From positions 620,001 to 684,000 of the forward strand of contig JAPEUQ010000009.1 of the NCBI GenBank assembly GCA_027946365.1: a stretch of DNA of 64,000 nucleotides. The letters are read 5' to 3'. Below the pieces are notes generated by a model. That model was not told the origin of the DNA. It saw only the letters and a program-made list of their open reading frames with translations, and made no database searches. Below, piece after piece: positions 10,458-22,104 of this stretch. Within the stretch, counting starts at the first letter, position 1. Each line of letters begins with the position of its first letter. A program made the position numbers and the translations under genes. Source of the stretch: Kalmusia sp. IMI 367209 (Eukaryota > Ascomycota > Dothideomycetes > Pleosporales > Didymosphaeriaceae).

Positions 10458-11534
10458 CTAGAGACTATCAGAATCCATCCCTTCGTCACGATAAAACCCT
10501 AACGCCTCAATCATCGGCTTATCATCGAAGCGATACAAATATACCGGCTCATTCGGATCAGCGAAAAGCTGATACCGATGCCACGACGGAATGCAGAATG
10601 TATCACCCTGCTTCCATTTCAAGACCTGATCATCTATGCTAGAATGGCCTCTACCAGAGATAACATGATACACGCTTGAGGTTGTCTCTCGTCGTGGTAC
10701 TGACGACTTCCCACCGTTGATGCGCTCAGCTGACGGACCAAGCGTTTTGCTCACTGTGACAGATTAGTTGATGTCTAAAATCTATCCAACAAGATCTCTC
10801 ACCATAGCTCCCATCCGCCTTCCTATACTCCTTAGCTGCCCATTCTCCTGTTTCACGGTCTAGCTTCGCCTTCATCTCCTCCCAAGGGAACACAATCGGA
10901 CTAATTCGTGTATCCACATTCACCGCTGGATATCTCTTCTCCTTGAAGTGTTCTACGAAATGCACAGGGAAATGCTGAAATTGCGGAAGGTCTAATCCAT
11001 CAAGCCAGATCATCGGTCCCGACCCATCTTTGCCATGGTCGTGCCAGTTCCAAGTGGGTGTGAGAATAACATCGCCGCGGTTCATTTGAATGCGTTGTCC
11101 TTGCACAGCAGTGAAACCACCATTGCCTTCGATAACGAAGCGTAAGGCGAAAGCCGTGTGGCGATGTGCAGGCGCCGTCTCATTCGGCATGACTAGTTGG
11201 AGGCCTGCGTAGAGAGTGTCGGTAGTATACGGTCCTTCTATTCTCCTCTTAGTGTCAATTAACAAAATCAAGAGGTAAACAATGTACCTCTTTCTGGGTT
11301 GATCAGCATCAATACCCGTCTTTCTGCATCTTTCTCTTTAACGAGCTCTCCAGATTTGACGAGATACGGACGCACGTCATCGTATCGCCAGATGTGAGGA
11401 ATGCATCTTGGATTCGGCTTCGGCGGATTGTACTTCACCATCTGCGGCCAGAGAGGGACGGCATTGTATTTCGAAGCGCCTTTGATCACGTCGTCGACCG
11501 TCTCAATAGTACCGTTGGTGCCATTTGTAGCCAT
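10458..11534 (-). CDS. gentisate 1,2-dioxygenase
   Basis: Fe(II) ring-cleavage dioxygenase that opens gentisate (2,5-dihydroxybenzoate) to maleylpyruvate in the cytosol. It is a bicupin of 325 aa, in the usual range for the family. Exons are 11288-11534, 10803-11237 and 10458-10753. The first intron (11238-11287) uses the AG that gives the junction [16 protein letters not shown], the only phase-consistent choice. Iron-ligand histidines lie in the first cupin, [16 protein letters not shown], followed by [15 protein letters not shown]. The second cupin is visible in [15 protein letters not shown] and [15 protein letters not shown]. It is transcribed away from the FAD hydroxylase gene across a 599 bp shared upstream region, so coordinate control is plausible. 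Confidence 0.92.
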
Positions 11535-12133
11535 ATTGGCTATTCACATGGGGTGAGTGTCTTCAAGGCGTAGCTATCGCTGATAGGATTTGTGGAGCCC
11601 TTTTGCAAATTTCATAGAATTTGTTAAAATTACTGCTGTCTACACTTTGGGTTCAAGCCCCAATTATGAAATTCGTCGGTCTGAAACATCGTACGAAAAT
11701 GATCAGCGGTTGGTCGGATGCGGAGAATGGTCATGCGGCTAGCCTTCGGTTCCCCGCTTTCAGTACAACTCACCTCACCTACATCTCGGCAAATATAATT
11801 GGTCGCCGGTACATGAGATTGTCTTAAATACAAATTCTTACGCATCAAAATATGACTTCTTCTTTAAGTGCGTACGTCATCGGTCAAAGCTCTTCACAGC
11901 GAAGAAGAGATGAACTGCCAAGAGGAAGCGATCGAGAAATGTCGGAAACATGTCGAGGCGCTCCTGGCACAGAAGGGACACATCGGGCTTCAAGTATACC
12001 TATACTAAACATCGTTGAGTACATACTTACTCGAAATCAGGAGACCTCGTATCCGTCACGAAGTTTGAACTTCTTGAAACGATTTCAAGGTACACCGCAG
12101 CGACATGACAACACGTCAAAGCACAGTCAATAC
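11535..12133. promoter_or_regulatory. divergent promoter region of dioxygenase and hydroxylase genes
   Basis: 599 bp between the two start codons. It also contains a coding-like stretch: an ATG at 11910 opens a charged helical frame (EEAIEKCRKHVEALLAQKG) to a stop at 12006. A GTATAC...CTAAAC...CAG intron-like segment (about 11994-12041) would splice it in frame to the hydroxylase N terminus. This could be a 5' exon, an upstream ORF or a small separate gene. No binding site was identified with confidence. Confidence 0.4.
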
Positions 12134-13575
12134 ATGCCACTTGAAACCAGCCTCACAACGGAAGCCAAAGTCAAACTTAGAATCACAATCGTAGGCGCCG
12201 GTCTGGGCGGCCTCGCAGCTGCCATCGCCCTTCGCCGCCGCGGCCACACCGTCTCCATCTTAGAGAAAGCACCTGAATTAGGAGAAGTTGGTGCAGGTAT
12301 CCAAGTCCCACCGAATTCCAGCCGGCTTCTCTTGAAATGGGGTCTAGGTCCCTATCTCCAAGGAAAAGCCATCGAGCCGGAGGCAATTCGCATGCGTCGC
12401 TGGCAAGACGGCGAGGTCCTTTCCATCACGAAGTTGCGTCCAGACTTTCGAGAGCGGTTCGGGGCACCCTACTTTGTGGTGCATAGGGCAAATTTGCAGC
12501 TTTCCATGTATGACTTGGCGCTTAGTTTGGGTGTAGAGGTCAGGGTGAATGCTGGCGTGAAGTCGTATGACGCTGGGACCCCGAGCGTGGTCCTAGAAAA
12601 CGGAGAGGTGCATAAGGCGGACTTGATTATCGCGGCTGATGGGATTAAGTCTGAGGCGCGGAGGATCGTACTCGGTGGTGAGGATCAGCCTCCTGAGAAA
12701 TGTGGGTACGCAGTTTATAGAGCCATGGTAGACGCGGATCTGATGCGGAACGATCCTGAAGTGTCGTGGCTACTTGAACCTGGGCAAAACTTTTGGTAAG
12801 TTCGTGCGAGATTAGACGCATCTTCTCATTATCTTTTCATTTAGAAGGAACGAGTCTGACACGTTTACAGGCTGGGCGACCAAAGACACGCAGTAACATA
12901 CACCATTGCTGGCGGCAAATCCTTTAACATGGTGCTTTCGCATCCAGAAGACTCTGATCCTTCGACCTGGAATCAAGACACAGTCATAGAGGATATGAAG
13001 CGACATTTCCGAAGCTGGGATCCGCGGTGAGTCGCTCCAATTTCTTGCCGTGGAAATATTCGCTAAATCAACATAGTCTTGTCAAAGCCATCTCTATGAT
13101 CCGTAAAACCCTCAAATGGCCGCTACTCTCCGGAAGACCCTTACGCAAGTGGCTCTCACCCTCTCACAACCTCGTCATCATTGGCGATGCTGCTCACGCG
13201 ATGGTGCCCTACATGAGCGAGGGCGCAGCTATGGCCGTCGAAGACGGAGCTGCCCTCGCAGAAGTCTTGTCCCTGATCGAGTCTCCGGACGAGCTGCATT
13301 CAGCACTTGAAGTTTTTGAACGGCAGAGGATCTTGCGAACGGGTCAGATGCAAGAAGCTAGTCTTGTGAACGGGAAGCTGTGGCATTTCGCCGATGGACC
13401 GGAACAGCGAGCACGCGATGCAGCTATGAAGCTGGAGATGGGGGAGAAGCGTGTGGAGGATACGCCGAATCAATGGAGTGATTCCGTGACTTCGGGATGG
13501 ACGTACGGATACGATGCTGAGGCTGAAATCAGGCGGGCTTGGAGGGAAAATCGAGCCAGGAATCTAAAGCTCTAG
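12134..13575 (+). CDS. FAD-dependent aromatic-ring hydroxylase (salicylate / 3-hydroxybenzoate hydroxylase type)
   Basis: Class A flavin monooxygenase, 438 aa from exons 12134-12795, 12871-13026 and 13077-13575 (introns of 75 and 50 nt). All three family fingerprints are present: GAGLGGLAAAIALRRRGHTV near residue 20, the DG motif LIIAADGIKSEARR, and the GD motif NLVIIGDAAHAMVPYMSEGA. Known relatives hydroxylate salicylate, 3-hydroxybenzoate or similar phenolic acids using NAD(P)H and O2. Divergent pairing with gentisate dioxygenase makes 3-hydroxybenzoate 6-hydroxylation or salicylate 5-hydroxylation to gentisate the likely role (inference). The frame is open upstream to 11852; the start at 12134 leaves 16 residues before the first beta strand. 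Confidence 0.88.
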
Positions 13576-14473
13576 ACATGTGGTTTAGATGGTTTTGTGG
13601 CCAAATTTCGTCGATGCGTGTTCTGAAGAAGCTCCATACATTTCTCCCGTGAACTTCCCTAAAACGACAAATTCTCTCACTTGTCGAATAATTGACGGTT
13701 GAACATTATTACAAATAGATCGCAACCTGGAGATTTAGTACTAATCACCACTAGTCAACGCTGTAGATTTCTTGCTATACATACTTACAATGCATTGATA
13801 CGTTTAGCCAATATCCTTACCAACAGATCATAACCCAAGTCACTCTCTGTGTCCGCGGTCTGCCAACTACCTCCCATGGTAGTTCAATATAACCCTCACG
13901 TCCCCATTCTCGAGCAGCGTCAGTCCGTCTCGCTTCATGCAAAGGCTAATTGACAACTCATCGTACGACTTCCCCTAAGCCTAAGCGCGAAATTTTTATC
14001 AGTTCATATTCGCATGTTATTTACCAATGATTTTGCCTACCTATGTTGACACGAGCTCACTCTCTTTCAAGTGCGTAAAAGATGCTAGTGTGTTGCCAAT
14101 CGCTTCGATACAAGTCTAAGGCCTTCGAGCAACACGTTCACCTTTACCTGAATCCTTCAACCTAAGTATGTGAGTATGTCAACTCTTGAAAGGAGAAGAG
14201 TTGGCTCGTCACTTTAGCGAATTAATGCAAGACTTGAGATAATTCGACCGCCTGTGAATTCCGCAAGAAGCTTCGCAAACCTAGAGAGTCATTGGACAGA
14301 AGAAAGTGGAGAGACATTCGAATTGCGGCATGATTGTTGTGGTTATGCACGTTGGATAGTATTATCGTATTATCGAATAATATGAAAATCGTTACTGCTT
14401 CCCAGCAGAATGCATTCGTCGCTAATAGTACACAGATGCCGCCCGAGAAACTCCTACTGACATTGCCCCTCTC
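13576..14473. other. intergenic, convergent 3' flanks
   Basis: 898 bp of moderately AT-rich sequence between the hydroxylase (+) and an F-box-like gene (-). No open frame of interest, repeat or RNA gene was recognised. Confidence 0.4.
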
Positions 14474-15343
14474 TTAGTACTCCATGGCACTATCTCGTCT
14501 CCACTTATGCGACCACTCCAGCTTGAAGTAATTCTTCCCGTTCGACAAGGCATATGCTTTGCGGTCGTCTACAAAGATGTCGATAGCATCGATCTTCTGG
14601 CTCAGGTCCTCAAAATGGCCTAGGCTGAGGTACTCGCTTAGCCTCGCGGCCAGTGGCGCTCTTTCGTCCTCTGCCTCGCCGTCTTTCGTATCCACTGGCG
14701 CAACGATGGTGATTCGCAGCTTGCGGATCTGGGTGCCCAGCGTTGGGCGGTCTTTCGCATATGGGCTGAGACCAATGCTGGTGATGCGCTGGAGTAGTCG
14801 GTCTACCGACACGTTCGCGTTGCGCTTGAAAGGCACTATCGCGCATCAGATTAGCCATGTCAGAAAACGTGGAGGGATTCCTCGCTTACCGTTCTTAGAG
14901 CCCTCTGCGCCAAAAATCTTCATGCACCCGAGCGTTCGAATGTTGATGTTCAGATGCTTCGTCTCTGGCTCTGTTGATGGCGGAACCAGTAACCAAGTGG
15001 CTTTGAAATCGCCGTCGCGCTCGAGCATGACATCGAGGGTGGGTTGAATGTACCGGCCGATGCGGGCCAGGACGTTCTCGGTATCAGCTCTGAAAGCCTT
15101 GCTGACCAGCAGCAATGGGAGGTATTGGGATCCCCATGAGCCTTGTGTGTTGAAGGCGATGGCTGGATTGCACTCGATCTCTCCCACGTGGGCGTGCGAA
15201 TGTCTTCGTATGTTTTCCTCGTAGGGATAGAACCAATTCTCCGACCGGACTTCGTTGGGGACGCTAGGCGGCGAGAATGGAGTCGTGAGCACCTCTTCGA
15301 TAACCAATTGTCGCAGCTCGGTCGGCAGGATTGAGAAAGGCAT
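14474..15343 (-). CDS. F-box-like hypothetical protein
   Basis: 271 aa from exons 14890-15343 and 14474-14835, joined across a 54 nt GTAAGC...TAG intron. The N terminus, ILPTELRQLVIEEVL, has the Leu-Pro-x-Glu-Leu pattern of F-box and F-box-like domains. The middle part (YLPLLLVSKAFRADTENVL) resembles the segment after the F-box in many fungal proteins of unknown function. The C-terminal half is charged and not recognised. An SCF ubiquitin-ligase adaptor role would be the textbook expectation but is unproven here. Confidence 0.65.
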
Positions 15344-18263
15344 TGCGTCCGATGTCCGGTAGGGCTCAGATACGAATACGCTCTTCCCCCGATAACGATG
15401 TTGATGTCGAAACCACGTTGGTGTTCACGCAAATGGAGATTATATGTAGGGAAAGAGGAAAAAGGCGAGCGGCGGTCAGCAGATTTTAACGTCGTATGAT
15501 GAGACAGGCCCTGGCAAATTTAGGACAAGATATGTGGCTCTTAGCACACGCCGCCCTCGCCTCGCACCTTCTACATGATGCAAGCCCAAGCAGGCCCCAA
15601 GCAGGAGCTAGTGCGGGGTAAACGGTCGCAGTTTCCCTGTTCAAGCCGAAGGATTTCAAAGCAAAGGCCATGGACGTCACTGCGCGGGCGCACCGCAAGT
15701 CCCAGCCTGCTGGGATCGACATAAAGCGGGCCAACCCCACGATGCCCTTGCCCTGCAACCCCCCTCCACCACCACCACCTCCCAAGGCCTCCTGTGCGGC
15801 GCATCGCAGGGGGGCGCGGTCACGAGCCCGCCGAGAGAGTAGGCGTCTCACGCAGCTTACACGCTGCTGTCCGCGACGGATTGGCGCAGGTCTCGAATGA
15901 ACCATGGCGGTATGAGGCTGAACGCCACAGATGCTTCGGGTTAACCCCCAATCCTTCTCCCTTGGCCATGTGGCCATCTTTAAAGTGTGAGGTCGTCCTC
16001 AGATGCACTATGGAATCCTGCCGATTTGATACGAACTGCATTCACATACGCACGTACGCGAGGACTTGTGTATGCGTGCACGAGCCGTGGACGGGACTTG
16101 CCCTCAGGCTCACCGCCACCAGATTTTGGGTAGTTTTGCCTCGACAGCTTCCTCGCAACAGCCAGCCTCATCTCCGGCTCACACTAGATTTCTCCTTGAC
16201 GACACCCAAGAACCAAATGAAGACAGTGTTCAGCTTCGCCATCCGCAAATGCTCATGCAGGAACACCTTAGCTGAGCGCACTGCCTCACCGGCATCATCG
16301 GAGACCACATAGTCCGACATTCCATACTTAGATACACACAAGCTGGATTTAATTGAAACCTCAAACATATGGACCGTGATGGCTCGCGGACATAGCCGGT
16401 ACCATCGGTCCGTGATGTTACCGAGATGCTTGGGAGTGCAGTCCTGGTCGGAGCTGTTCGTTTGTCCCCGTTGCATCCATACATGCTTCCCCAGCTTCGA
16501 GTTGATCTCGCAGTTGACAGAGCTGAGTTTTAGATCCTGCACGTGGAAGGATCGTGCGGTAATACGAGATCGCAAAACATATTTCATGTTCGCATCTGCA
16601 GACCGACCCCGCGTATGCCTAACTCTTTCCAAATGACTGCCTCACGTCTGAGCTCTCCGCGCATGTAGTCACAAGATCGTCCAAGCGAGTACGACATGTG
16701 CAGCCTCGACGTCGTAAACCCAAACCTAGTTTCACGCTGACGGGGCGATGCGCCATTTTGCGGGGAACGCACCCTACGACCTACCGCCTAAGGCATGCAA
16801 GCCGCGCGCATAGTCGAGAGATTGGCATGGGAAACCATCGACGAGCTGCCTCGATCGGAAAATCTATCTGTACATAAACTCGCGGTGGAGACGAAGAGTC
16901 GCACCGTCGTTGGGCAGCACAATATCGTTTCACGTGAAATTGAGGCAGGTCGTGAATCGATGTCGCGTGCTCCAAATTGCTGTCAATAGTGCATTGTGTG
17001 CTGTCCATCGACGTCGAGAGGAGAGGTCGCAGAAGTTAAAGGCCGAAGGCCGAGCAGTTGGTAAGCGAGAGCGCGTCGTGCACGAATCATGGCGTGGGAC
17101 TGACGCCACAGTTAGTCTCGAGAGTTACGTGCGAGAACTTCAGTGCTGCTTGGAATCGCTGTCGTGTTGCGCCGTACATCAAGATCATAATACGGTGACG
17201 TGGTGTGACGTTGGCAAGAAAGGGGTCCAACGTTTGACAATAGGGTTTTTGTGGGGTACCGATAGGCGTTGAATCAGTAGCGCCGCTTAGGTAAGTTGGA
17301 ACATTTGAGATCCTACTCTCAAAATCTAAGCCTTCCACTCTGTTACTCTCATAAGAAATGCCTCTCCCCGATGTCCGGACCGCGCAACTTTGACCGACGT
17401 AAAGGATCTATTTAGTCATGTTACATTCGTATGCAATTGGAACGTCAACTGCGACTTACGCATGCAGAGCTCATCACTATGCAAAGACACAAACGAGACA
17501 AGCATTGCACAATGAATGGTGAATCCAAGTAATCTGTAGGCCTTGTAGTAGCATTATTTTGGTAGGCGGCTGCATAGTCGTTGACGTGGTTACTCTCAAT
17601 ATGAGCACTGACTGTCCGTGGACTTTCCCGGCGATTTTCTCCTTATACATCCATAAGAACGGACAATTGACGGCGGCCGATGCGAACTTCCAAAATGAAT
17701 GGAGCGGCGGCCGACATAGGAGCGTCTCTTGGCGAAGATCACTACTCTTTGGATGCAGATTACATGCGTCGACTACGACACGACGCGCAGCCTCCAACTC
17801 GAGCCTCCCACGACCGATTTACTTTCGATGCCGAGCTGACAATTCGCCGACTGTGCCTTCAGTATAGGGCCATTATTTAACTTTCTGTGATACATATCCG
17901 AGGAATGAGTACATGCGAGTGGAGGCATATAAAGCGATCACGTTTGTAGATAAGAGATATTAGTCAAGGTTGGAGAAGTCATCGTGTAATAGACAAGTAC
18001 AACTTCACGAGTATAGTAAAGGCACGTTGACCCAGAGATTTTTAAGACACGAAATAACAATAGCCCCTCTGCCACCATGTGTGTAGAGCGGAGGGTAACC
18101 CATTCAATGCAGGGTCTACCTCTCATCTGCTGTTGAAAGAAATATTATCGACTCTAATGGATTTTGTATACCTAGTTAATCTTCAGCTAAATAGCAAAAA
18201 CCCGATAACATGCTTGATTACCACCGAACCATTTGTAAGTCACCCAACGACTACTGCTCAACT
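15344..18263. other. 2.9 kb gene-poor stretch
   Basis: The stretch starts with a GC-rich, CCA/CCT-rich part (15,540-15,900) whose open frames are composition artefacts. A 154-codon minus frame at 16168-16632 and a 61-codon plus frame at 17695-17880 are the only moderately protein-like reads. No family was recognised and no transposon ends were seen. Confidence 0.4.
17695..17880 (+). CDS. possible small protein, unknown
   Basis: 61-codon frame starting MNGAAADIGASLGED and ending FDAELTIRRLCLQYRAII. It is charged and could form an amphipathic helix, with no signal peptide or membrane segment. An ATG at 17680 is also in frame. There is no homology I can name. It may be a chance frame. Confidence 0.2.
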   Translation: MNGAAADIGASLGEDHYSLDADYMRRLRHDAQPPTRASHDRFTFDAELTIRRLCLQYRAII

Positions 18264-20194
18264 CTATGCGAGAAGGATCTCCGTTGGACCTGAACAATTC
18301 TGTTCCCACGCCGTCTTCGAAACGCGCCCTGCAGCCCTCCGAAAAGCAAGATCTCCTCGACGTTCGATCCACAAAACATTGTAGAAGTGTATAAGCCCCT
18401 CGACAAAATCACTAGGATGGTAGTACTCCTTCTCATGCCACTTGGGAGCATCTTGAATCAAGGACTCGTCACCAGCGTACCGCCCGAGTTCCTTCAGCTT
18501 GCGGTGCCTAGCATCTAGCCTCGCGAGGTAAGACGTGGTCCAATCGAGCTTTTCGTCGAAAGTATCCTCAAGGTCATGGCGTGAAGCACATCCCGAAGAG
18601 ATGGCGACTAATTCAACATCGACACCCGCTTCGACTGGGGCATCGTCCATTTGTCGCAGTAAGCCGACTTTTTGGCCTCGAAATGAGAGCCGGAAGATGC
18701 CGCAATCCGGGGCCTTGGAGTATATAGTTGAGTCGAGCATGGTGAATATGGAGACTCTTATTACACCCGATTCCAAAACCCTTCCTGATGTACTATGAGC
18801 ATTGGCTGTAACTACAGAGGGAGGTCATCTTTTAGACAGGGTCGCGTACCAGGTTTTATGAGAGGGTGAATTTTGAAGAAGGCCCGCATTGCTGAGAATT
18901 TTAAACACTGCGCATTAGTTCTACTTAATCCATCCATCATACGAGATGCGTCTCGCAAAGCAAATGAACACCTCACGAGCGACCGTATTTGCCATGAAGA
19001 CGCGGCCTCTGCGTTGTCTTTTCCTTTGAGCTCTGCCAGCCCCGAGCGCAGACTGTACGGGTCAATTGCACATTGCCATCCGAACGAAGACCAAGATGGC
19101 AAGTAGTATAGATCGGATCCAGGCTTCGCTACTCTACGCGTTGCTATCGTTCGCGGCTGCCATAGCAACGCGTGGTCAAGATAGTCCAGGGGCAGACCGC
19201 TAACAAACCCTCTGGGGAATCCGACAGAAAGAGAACTCAGTATCCCCGAGAATGCGCGAATAGCTTCTTGAGGATAGGTGAGATCTCGATCATTGTAGAG
19301 GCAGATTAGCTCGAGGAACGTACGGAAGTCCGGGCTGGACACCTTTACTTCGCGTGCTAGCTGATATCGAGATCGACAAGATTGATCCTGGTGTATATCT
19401 CTTCCTTGCGAGTATGGCGAAGCATCTGGCCCCATGCTATTTGTATCCCAAACACGCTGTTCGCAGTCCCAGAACATCAGACCGTCAACAAAGATTACGG
19501 CGCGTTTCGACAAGATCTGCTCCTGGAATGTCCAGCCCCTCGTCGCCCACTTTGTTTCCTGGAGACTTCTGTAGAGGTCGCTTAGAGAGCGTTGCTCAGG
19601 ATAATAGGATTCAGTATCAGATGGTGTCTTTTCGTTAATATTCCGCGTTGCATCTAGAAGCGTCGAACGAACAGCAGCGATAATAGTGAAGTAAGCCTTT
19701 GAGTACACCTTGTTCATCTGCATTACTTTTTTGCGTATATCAGGCGCATCTTGCACAATACACAGACAATCAACCCATAGATATCCCATTCCAAACATGC
19801 GTACCAACTGCATCGCGTCCCTGACGATGCGAGGCAAGAGTGCATCTGGAACATGATCGAGGAAGCCGGGAATCTGGAATTCGTTTACATTGCACTCATA
19901 AAGCATGAGACGAGGTGGGTCATTGATTACCACTCCATCACTGTGTATGACTTCTTTGTTTCTCGGCCAAACGTAACTTAGTGCGATGTACTGAGAATGA
20001 GGTTTTCCGGGTACGATGCATCCTTTGGACACATCTATGAGCCAATCCGGAGCATAACGGTGTGCTCTCGAAATTCGGCAGTCTGGATGTCGAGCGTTGC
20101 AGGCGTTGATCCATCGATGGATGTGTGTGCAAGCGCCCCGAAACTCCTCAATGTCGCTATTCACACTACTCGCATTAGAGGTAGCGGAATTCAT
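18264..20194 (-). CDS. HET-domain (heterokaryon incompatibility) protein, frame broken
   Basis: Fungal HET domain protein, a family linked to non-self recognition and programmed cell death after hyphal fusion. Motifs in order are YIALSYVWPRNKE, LLPRIVRDAMQLVRMFGMGYLWVD-CLCIVQD and RGWTFQEQILSKRAVIFVD. The C-terminal part is FYNVLWIERRGDLAFRRAAGRV, followed by a stop at 18264-18266. The first frame stops at 18812-18814 after LKDDLPL. The next frame continues the protein from about 18820 (VVTANAHSTSGRVLESGVIRV). One missing base at about 18815-18828 explains this. The start at 20194 (MNSATSNASS) is preferred; an in-frame ATG at 20299 would add 35 residues. It is either a pseudogene or an assembly error. 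HET genes decay often, so both are credible. Confidence 0.8.
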
Positions 20195-20681
20195 GATATA
20201 AGACGATATTCTTTTGGCAAACAGAATTGACGGAGAATGAAGCGAATTTGCGGAAGCAAATTTTCCAATAATCGCTCCAGTGATTCGCGAGCTGAACACT
20301 TATGAGTGTCAAGTCCCTGTATGCTGACTACATTAAAGGAAACGAGGCTGAGATAAGCAGAGCTGAAATCTTGGGCCTCAACATCGAAGCTCAAGTATGC
20401 CAATCGGGTTGTCCTCTCATAGCTGCTAGCTCTCTTGATGATCTTGCTTCGCTTCTACAGGTGTGATGGTCACTCGGCTGTGGCTTTGAGGTTCAAAGTC
20501 GTTTGTTTGAGTGACCTTTAAGATCATATTAGGAGCGACTCAAAAGTGTTTGTACACAGGGTCAGGAATAATAAAGTGAGGTGCTTGTAGGGGTAGAGGA
20601 ATGCGAATACGGCTTGGAAGATGTATGACTCGGAGTTAAGGACGCCTAGCGCCGGATCTAGCTAGCTTGAACGTTGCGTCA
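20195..20681. promoter_or_regulatory. divergent promoter region HET gene / GPI2
   Basis: 487 bp between the start codons of two divergent genes. Short open frames on both strands are not protein-like. No specific site was recognised. Confidence 0.35.
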
Positions 20682-22104
20682 ATGAGCGCACCCACCCTTC
20701 CAGGTCCAATGCACTCCACACCATCAACCCGCGTGAACGCTCACACGATTGCGGCCTCTTCTGCGCTCGATCCGAATCTTCTGGCGCCTGAGGATGCCTT
20801 CTATACCTCCGCGGCCAGCGCTGCCTTGAGCGCACGGAAGCGAAGGGAAAGAGCACGCAGCAGAGAGGGGAGGCGCAAGGGACACTACAAGAAGCTGCTG
20901 TGGTTCAAGCAGCCTTGTAAGAATTACACTACCGATATCTATGTAATGTGACTAATTGACCAGTCCCGGACAACTACACAGATGAGAAGACGTTCCTCGA
21001 TCATCTCCAGCGCAACCCCCGTCTTCGACCCTACGAATTCTGGTCGCTCATGACCGACTCGACCGTCATTGTGCAGCATGTTGCATCCGTCGCTATATTC
21101 TGCTGCTGCTTCATCGCTATCTTTCAAGAGCGCGTGTCGCCTCTATCAGTCGTGAGCTGGGCGAGCTTCTGCACTTTTTTGGCATGGGTATTGTGGGACT
21201 ATTGGATGGGGCAGGAAGAGGCGGAAGCGACAAAAAGAAATATCGAAGAGGAACGAGCGAAGGAAAATCAGACAGATAACATGTCCGTGGGGTATGCCCA
21301 GGCTCTCACAGGGGAGGAACATCATACTTTAGGACAATCGGATACTGCTGGTGAAGCGCCACCCAAATCGGACGTGCCTACTACGACGAAGGCAGCTCGA
21401 ATTGCAACCCCGCACAACTCCACAGCCCCTGAGCAATACTTCCCGTATATTGATCCGGCCTCGTCGTTATCCCCTCGCAATCAGCAACGGTTAGCGACAG
21501 CGAAATCAGCACTGCTCATCTACGCCGCCTTGCTAGGGCTTAGTCCAATACTCAAATCACTGACAAGATCAACAACTAGTGATTCCATTTGGGCACTGAG
21601 CACCTGGCTGCTCTGCATGAACGTTGCATTCTTCGACTACGGTAGTGGAAGCGGTGCCCAGTAAGCTCACATTATTGATCGCCCCTACACCCGCTAAGTA
21701 GATGCAGTCTTCCAGCTTCCATTTCGACCAATTCTGCGCTTATGGCATCCACTGTGCTTGCCTCGCGACTGCCCTCTACAACACATGTATTCTCGCTGAC
21801 CCTGTTCTCTATCGAGGTATTCGGCCTGTTCCCTATATTCCGTCGACAGCTCCGCGCCAAGTCGAGGAACGGCAATCTCGCCCTCACCATTTTCCTAGTC
21901 ACCACAGCCGGCGGTGCTGTCTTTGCCACATTAACAGGCGGAGGGCGCGGTGCTTGGATCGCCGGTGTCGTTCTAGGCAGCATCTTTACCTTTTTTTCTA
22001 TGGGTATATGCAGCTGGTGGCTCATTGGGCTTCAGAAGTATAAAAACGAGATCCATGGTCCCTGGGATCCTGCTAGACCTATCATCCGGAGGCGCTGGGA
22101 TTGA
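20682..22104 (+). CDS. GPI2: GPI2 / PIG-C, subunit of the GPI-GlcNAc transferase
   Basis: Integral ER membrane subunit of the complex that transfers GlcNAc from UDP-GlcNAc to phosphatidylinositol, the first step of GPI-anchor synthesis. 442 aa from exons 20682-20916, 20964-21660 and 21708-22104, with two 47 nt introns. The family hallmark WFKQPFPDNYTDEKTF is formed across the first junction. It is followed by STVIVQHVASVAIFCCCF and further hydrophobic segments (VVSWASFCTFLAWVLWDYW; FLVTTAGGAVFATL; GVVLGSIFTFFSMGICSWW). The C terminus, KYKNEIHGPWDPARP, is characteristic. A hydrophilic loop between the second and third membrane parts is longer than in yeast. The start at 20682 is the first ATG in frame. 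Confidence 0.93.

Noticed and set aside
15486..15977. 163-codon minus frame with a Gly run
   Set aside because: GC-rich composition artefact caused by a CCA/CCT tract at about 15766-15785; not protein-like.
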